Source: Hydractinia symbiolongicarpus (lineage: Eukaryota > Cnidaria > Hydrozoa > Anthoathecata > Hydractiniidae). From it: a DNA stretch of 60,000 bases. Location of the stretch: positions 20,168,501-20,228,500 of the forward strand of contig NC_079879.1 of the NCBI RefSeq assembly GCF_029227915.1, in the 5' to 3' direction. Within the stretch, counting starts at the first letter, position 1; each line of letters begins with the position of its first letter. Positions 53,559-60,000 of this stretch are shown here, in pieces. The position numbers were made by a program, and so were the translations under genes. The notes beneath the pieces were generated by a model. That model had not been told where the DNA came from. It saw only the letters and a list, made by a program, of their open reading frames with translations, and did not search any database.

Positions 53559-56500
53559 TTATATAACCTCGTTCTTCACCAAATTTGATTTATCACCCGT
53601 GGGATAGTAAGGCTCTTGTTGGCTGTATTGTGGAGGGTAGCCACTGTATGGAGCGTATGCTGCTCCAGGAGGAGGGTAAGCTGCTCCAGGAGGAGGGTAA
53701 ACTGCTCCAGCAGGATAGCCACTGCTCATCATGGAGTTATTTGTATGGCTGACAACCATCGCAGGAGGTTGATACGCGCCGGGACCTTGCTGGATGATGA
53801 CAGCTGTATTATCCTAAGGACAATAACATCGGTTTAGTGAAGATAAAAGTTGCCGTAATATGCAGACAAATAATTTTAATAATTTCAAATACATCCTGGA
53901 TGAGCAGTGGTCTATGAATTAATGACAAGCAAAACTTAATGAACTACCTGGATTCAAAATATCACAAAAAACTAATAATCTAATTCTCAAAAAAAGTTAA
54001 ATAATCCGTATTTTTGAACCGTTTTGTCGGAATCACTGAGTCGGAAAAAAAATCTCAAGAAACTAACTTCGTCACATTTGAGGGTCAATTGTTGTCTATT
54101 TTTGTGCAAAAAATCAGAATCAACTAATTTAATTAACTAACGGATTTATGGCTTTTAGATCATTTCTCAGGATTGGATCAATCCTGAGAAATGACCTAAA
54201 AGCCATAAATCCGTCATTTTTGAGTCGATAAGATAAGAAGTACCATGTAGGTCCAAAAATTGAAACGCTCTTCAAAGTGAAGCCTTCGTGATGGAACCTA
54301 CATGGAAATGGTGCTTCAAAGGGAATCCTTACATTTTCCTGATTGCATAACGCACAACAACTGATGTAAGAAGCGATAAAAGCAAGTAATGATGAGATCG
54401 ATGCCATGGCAACCATTGCTCCAAGAACAGTTTGAATGCTGTACAAGTTTTCACAGGTGGTGTCATCTAAAATAAATAGCTTTTTCAGTTACTTTCTATT
54501 ATCATTTTAAGTTACAAATAATTATTTTATATTTGTCCACAGTTCCAACACAACACACAAAAGATTTCAAAATCTAAAATAAACACGATGGAGTTTAAAT
54601 GATTTAAAAAAAATTATAACTTTCGCACAAAATAACCATTTCAAACCATATATATAACTAACCAAATTCCCAACCAAGTAAACTCTGAGTACTAGTTTTA
54701 GCAGAAAAAGAAGGGGTGGGGCGAGAATTTTATGGTTCAGTAAAAGAGAAACTTTCCTTACGAATTACAATAATTTTGGAATCAATAGTACACTCGCAGC
54801 TATTATTATATAACGTGCTGCAAATGTTTTCGTCTTGCACTTTTTCATTTACTTGCGACCAAATCACAATAGCAAGTGCTCCAAGAACAGACACAGCCAA
54901 TGAACATAACAAGCAAATCAGGTTAAAGACGAGGAAAAACACCATCTAAAAATATTAACATTATTAACCATTAAAATCTGAGTATTTTCTAAATATGTAC
55001 CCCCCCCCCCCCCCCCCCCAAACCTTTCCTCACACGCACAAAAAAATTACCAAAGATGTTTTTGCCAACCACGTTACAGGCTCTGGGTTATTGGGTTATT
55101 GAAAAAATTAGGAGCCATGAGACGGGCAAACCAGTGTCATTTTGGCAAAAAAATTTATGTTAATCAATTCACTTTTATTATCTATGCATTGATAAAGTTT
55201 GAATGCAGATCTCTTAACAGTCTAAAATTACTGATGACAGAAAATGTCAAAATTTGCCATTACCTAAATATGACATCATAATTTATGCAGCATAATTAAA
55301 ACTGAAATGCTTAAAATGTGAATATCTTGATAATGAAAGGAGCTGTCTTTTTAAATTTTATAAAGAAGACTTGGCCAACTTTTTGAGCTCTATAATATAA
55401 GTTTAACATCATTTCATACCTCTGTTTTCTTTTAAGGCACTGTACAGGGATTTGACTATTCAAATTATAAAAATAGATTTTGTGCTAGACTTTTTTTTGC
55501 GAATTTAGAAAATTTAATTTTTGTTTAAAAATTTTAATTTGCAAATTGCCAATTTTAGTAATTTTAGGAATTTCTCTTTAAATCAAGTGTGTATTACATA
55601 AAAGGGAAAGATGCACTTTTGCCTTTAAAATCTAACATTAAAAGTTAGTTTTTTTTTAATTTTAATTTCTTTTTCCTTTTCCTAAAAATTTATAAATAAA
55701 TCTCAACTCCATAAAAAGTCATTGGTGGCGGCGAGGTCGGACGTGTTTCGATTTGCTCTTTTTGTGATGTTATATTGCGAAGAGAAAGCTCGTAAAAGAA
55801 GGTAATGGAATATTCCCTACCGAAGATTTCCTGGAAAAGAAGGACAATTATGCATCGTCTAGTTTATGGATCACACGAAAGAAAATATCCACAAAAGCTG
55901 GTAAACACTTATTCATACTTATTTTGTTGTCCGGCGACATTGAAACACAGCCAGGACCTTTTTTACCTGAACTGAAAAATCTCCTATCCAAACGAGGTAT
56001 AAAGATATTCCATCTCAATGTGTGTGGATTATTAAATAATATCGATCAAATTGGAATTTTGTTGCATGATTTTAAAGATATTGATATTTTAACTTTATCT
56101 GAAATTCATATTACAAAAGATTCATATAATGACAACCCGGACCTTTATCACATACCGGGCTATAGTTTTATATACCGTGCCAGAAAAAAAGGCAAATGCG
56201 GCGGTGTAGCCATGTATATATCGGATCGAGTTAAGTGGAAACATCGGACAAATTTGGAACATAATGAGCTAGAAAGTTTATGGGTGGAAATTTTCCAAAA
56301 AAACGCAAAGAGTTTTTTAGTCGGTACTATGTATAGACCACCGGTAAGTTCTAAATATCTACCAAGGGAATTTAAAACTCATCTTAATGACTTGTTACAG
56401 CTTGTTATGTCTGAATCAAAAGAAGTGAACCTTTTGGGAGATCTGAATATTAATTTCTTAAAGAAATCAGATGATAAAGACATTAAAGAACTTTTACGTC

Positions 56501-59348
56501 TTTATGGATTGAAACAGCTTATTGAAAAACCGACTAGAATTACCGATAATACACAAACGCTAATTGATTGTATTCTGACTACTCGAAATGATACGACATA
56601 CCAAAATGACGTCATCCCCATCGGTATCAGCGATCACGATATGGTCGGTTTCGTCAGAAAATTAAGAAGAGATAAGTTACCACCAAAAATTATCAAGACT
56701 AGGAATTATGCCAAGTACTCTAGTGAGCAAATGGTTGACGAAATTAGTAAACACGACTGGGGTGAACTTTATGGAATGAACGATGTGAACATCGCATGGT
56801 CATATTTCAAAACTACTCTCACCGCATTGTTCAACAAACATGCCCCTATCATCGGGAAGACAGTCAAAGGACAATTTTGTCCGTGGCTTAACAATGAGAT
56901 ATATAAATTGATGAACGAAAGAGATAAGGCTTTACGAAAAGCGCGAAAATCGAAAAAGCCAAGCGACTGGAAGGCTTACTGCAAAGTTCGAAACTTATGT
57001 ACACGTAAAATACGAGATTCGAAGTCCCAATTTAGTAAAAACTTATTAGCACAGAATTGTCATAATCCAAAGAAATTTTGGGATACGATAAAGAAAATAA
57101 TGCCAACTAAACCACGAAACGTTGTAAGTGATGCTACAGCAACCAAATCGAAAGTTGAATCACTATGTTTGTTTTTCTCTTCAATAGCAGCTCAAATCAA
57201 GGAGAAATCGATTCACTTAAAAGATTTTGTATGGAAACAACCACAATGGTCGAAATTACGAACTACTTCCATATTTACCTTCAAATATGTATCGAAAATA
57301 TCGATCGAAAAAGAACTGAAAAAATTAAAGAGAAGTAAAGCCACAGGTGTAGACGATCTTCCACCTGGACTGCTCAAAGATTGTTCCAGTCAAATCGCTG
57401 CTCCACTTTGTCACATAATAAACTTATCGATACAAACGGCTATGATACCTGGAGAATGAAAGCATGCTGTAGTTAAGCCAATTTTTAAAAAAGGTTCGAC
57501 TGACGATAACAATAACTATAGACCTATATCTATATTGCCGGTCATCTCAAAAATTCTCGAAAGGGCAGTATATGACCAAGTTATCAAATATCTTGAGAAG
57601 AACAACTTACTATCTCAGTATCAATTTGGGTATCGTCGTCTCAGATCAACAGATTTGGCTGCTAATCTATTGTTAGATGACATTAGAAAGGAAGTTGATA
57701 AGAAAAAATACGTTGCTGCAGTTTTCATGGACTTGTCAAAAGCCTTCGACACGGTTGGTCATAGCATTTTAATTGAGAAATTATCAGCTTAAGGTATACG
57801 TGGTAACGAACTAGAATGGTTTTCTGATTATTTGTTTGGGAGAAAGCAGGAAGTAGTGGTAAATAACATCAAATCTGACCCACAACCAGTGAATTGTGGT
57901 GTTTCGCAAGGGTCCATACTCAGGCCATTATTATTTTTAATTTTCTTTAATGACTTTGATAATGTCCTACTTAAAGCTAGCGTTATTAAATTTGCAGATG
58001 ACACTGTTATCTACTTCTCAAGTGAAAGCTTTCTCGTCCTTGAAAATGTATTAAATGAAGAACTTCTTGCTGTTGAGACATATCTAGGAGAAAATGATCT
58101 TGTTATTAATTTAAACAAAGGGAAAACAGAATGGATGATATTCGGGACGAGTAAAATGTTGAAAAGTGCTAAAGGAAAAATATCATTGTCATGTAATTTT
58201 GTGGAGATTAATGAGACGAAAAGCTACAAGTATTTGGGATCAATTATTGATCCTAAGTTGTCTCTAAATAACAACTTCGACTCTACATACAAAAAAGCAT
58301 CTGGAAGACTCCGTTTACTGACGAGACTACGATCCGAAGTTGACGATACAACTGCTAAAAAGATTTACGAAACAATGATAACTCCAATCATTACATTCAA
58401 TAGTATCATCAATTTGAACCTGAATAACACCCAGTTGAACAAACTGCAGTCCTTGGATAGACGTGCCAGAGTAGTAACTAACAACAACAGTTTACAACCC
58501 ATTTACGACAAAATTCAACGAAATGCTTGTAATGTTGTCAGAAAATGTATTGATCTTAAAACATGCTCAAATTATTGGAACCACTTTCAGCTGCTAAACC
58601 ATCAAAGACTGACTCGAAACAATTCTTATTCGCTAAAGTTACCAGCAGTACGTTTGGATATGGCAAGAAATGGTTTTTACTATATGGGTGCCAGTATATA
58701 TAATTCTTTACCAATAGATATACGAAGGGAGCCTAGTTATATGAAATTTAAAAATAAATTGGATAACCATATTTTTTAATCGTTTGGCCTACTTACACAC
58801 TTTATTTGGACTTTGGACCCTAACACAATATGAAGCTCTTAAACCTTGTCTAGTCTTCCTTATTTATATGTTTTCACCTCTGTTTCTCACCCTTTCTACT
58901 TGATGTTTTTAGATACTGCAAGCTTATGACATACGCGGTTTTTAATTAAAATGTTTTTTGCCGATTATTCATTCGACATTTAGCAGAAGGAAGCATTTGT
59001 GATATGGCGGCATGTTTCATCTTTCGTTTCTTAGTATAGCATTTTCAATATTTCATATATTATACTAGCTTTGTTGCCTCACCCATTTATACCAATTATC
59101 TCCCATTTGAGCGCTTAACTCATGGACACCTATAATCTTATCTTTAGTGTATTTTCACCATTTCATCTATGTACTTAGCGTTTTTCTTTTTGTTTTGCCT
59201 ATTCCTTTTCATTTTATTGGATTTTAGAACATCGACGATTTTATATTTAATTGTATATAATGTAGAGTATTTGATTTTAATTTTAGCAGGACACATTTGA
59301 AAAGCAGAAATTTATTCTGAAATGTATATCCTGGGTAAATATTGATGA

Positions 59349-59379
<31 letters not shown>

Positions 59380-59647
59380 ATTAATTTGAAATAAACATCT
59401 AAATTTCTGATTTCTGACTTTTTAAATTTATAATTTGGATCATATACAATATATATCAAATGCAGACAAAGTAAAAAATCGATAGGAAACTTTTATTTTT
59501 AACTTTACGTTGGTAGATGTAATTCCAAACTGAGTATACCCTCACAACTTGCATCTGTCCAACAAATTATTTCCACACAAATTCACTTACTGTAACAACA
59601 TTGCGGGTGCATCCGGCAATCAAACCAAGAATACCAGGAACAGTAAA
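53559..59647 (-). CDS. Tetraspan membrane protein, 3' four exons (partial)
   Basis: Exons (minus): 59591-59647, 54762-54945, 54333-54466 and 53559-53813, GT-AG, phases agree; about 209 codons to the TAA. Upstream exons lie beyond 60000. Seen: FTVPGILGLIAGC, then a membrane segment in VFNLICLLCSLAVSVLGALA, an extracellular loop with four Cys (ICSTLYNNSCECT, TTCENL), another segment (VLGAMVAMASISSLLAFIAS) with CCALC, and a Pro/Gly/Tyr-rich cytoplasmic tail with repeats of PPPGAAY. This is the architecture of four-span proteins such as the MS4A-like families; I cannot be more precise without the first exons. The 4.6-kb intron is enlarged by a LINE. Confidence 0.75.
54140..54213. repeat. 74-bp near-perfect hairpin in the last intron of the tetraspan gene
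   Basis: A roughly 35-base arm starting CGGATTTATGGCTTTTAG and its complement ending CTAAAAGCCATAAATCCG meet with almost no loop; one or two mismatches. No similar sequence elsewhere in the window. Confidence 0.85.
54999..55019. repeat. Poly-C tract
   Basis: Twenty or more C in a row in an intron; length in the assembly may be unreliable. Confidence 0.9.
55768..59385 (+). mobile_element. Near full-length LINE (CR1/L2-like), (AAAT)n tail
   Basis: An APE endonuclease plus reverse transcriptase element, antisense in the large intron of the tetraspan gene. The coding frame opens by about 55771 and ends at 58779; a 600-base 3' region ends in about nine AAAT units (59348-59383). Two nonsense changes break the frame. 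No ORF1 is visible upstream, so it may be 5'-truncated. Confidence 0.85.
55771..58779 (+). pseudogene. LINE endonuclease-reverse transcriptase, two stops, 2A-like N-terminus
   Basis: One continuous frame apart from a TGA at 57457-57459 (in PGE-*-KHAVVKPIFKKG, where Trp is expected) and a TAA at 57790-57792. Near the start, ILLSGDIETQPGP resembles the ribosome-skipping 2A motif (DxExNPGP) but has Gln for the key Asn. Endonuclease motifs: FHLNVCG, LTLSEIHI, LLGDLNINF, GISDHDMV. Reverse transcriptase: VFMDLSKAFDTV, VSQGSILRPLLF (Arg where Gly is usual) and IKFADDTVIYF. C-terminal region GSIIDPKLSLNNNF. Inactive as it stands, but recently lost. Confidence 0.88.
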
Positions 59648-60000
59648 CTACAAAATATATAACAAATACAAAAATATCAAGCCCTGCTGATAATGGTTTG
59701 AACTCCTTTAAAAAGGTAGCAGGGTTATATCTACTGAAATGACCTTTTACAGCTGTTAACTCAAATAACATATAACTCAAATTTTTATCAGTCCTTTATG
59801 AGTTTTTATTTATTTTCATTTATAAAAAAGTATAAAGGGAAATTCGATTTTTATAAAAGAAACTCTGGTTAACTTGAACCTCAGACACAAATATTTGTAA
59901 ACTTGACCCCCCACCCCTGAAGCTATTATCTCATTTTTTTAGTAAGTTCGACCTAACATGGGTTATGTTTAAACCAAATAATCATTAAATCAAACTATAT
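59648..60000. other. Intron of the tetraspan gene, running off the right edge
   Basis: Follows the exon at 59591-59647 upstream on the minus strand. No further exon recognised. Confidence 0.4.

Overview
The window reads as a piece of an animal nuclear genome. It is AT-rich, has GT-AG introns, and carries intron-containing genes for housekeeping proteins (VPS51, LETM1). It also holds single-exon seven-helix receptors, Polinton/Maverick elements, LINEs, a tRNA-derived SINE and many short inverted-repeat transposons. The mix suits a cnidarian, but that is inferred from gene and repeat style, not from a marker gene.

Layout. 1-2558 (-): the first five exons of VPS51, running off the left edge. 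3796-13980 (-): a complete 14-exon LETM1 gene (728 codons plus stop, all exon phases agree). Its introns hold a (TA)n microsatellite, three inverted-repeat elements and a 5'-truncated LINE. 14.8-22.1 kb: repeat-filled DNA, with a SINE split by two other transposons, followed by a badly decayed Polinton (copy 1). 23433-26929 (-): a four-exon gene for an 838-aa coiled-coil protein I cannot name; a second SINE sits in its last intron. 29018-30079 (+): an intronless 353-aa protein, possibly CABIT-like. 30911-40799: a second Polinton (copy 2) with recognisable terminal inverted repeats, a broken protein-primed DNA polymerase, a packaging-ATPase remnant and several small membrane-protein frames. 41847-48557 (+): three intronless paralogous seven-helix receptors spread among short palindromic MITEs. 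49896-51514 (+): a four-exon gene for a 137-aa secreted protein that no single long frame reveals. 53559-59647 (-): the last four exons of a tetraspan membrane protein gene, whose large intron holds a near full-length LINE (about 55.77-59.38 kb).

How it fits together. The host genes are unrelated housekeeping or receptor genes; the only functional group is the receptor array. The two Polintons share several genes and decay differently: copy 1 keeps part of an integrase, while copy 2 keeps its ends, ATPase motifs and most of its polymerase but has no visible integrase. Both carry stops and frameshifts, so neither looks autonomous. Hairpins lie at gene ends in both copies, and one site is shared by position. 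This is the most interesting candidate signal here. The splice models were built by hand from reading frame, phase and splice-site agreement, without transcript data.
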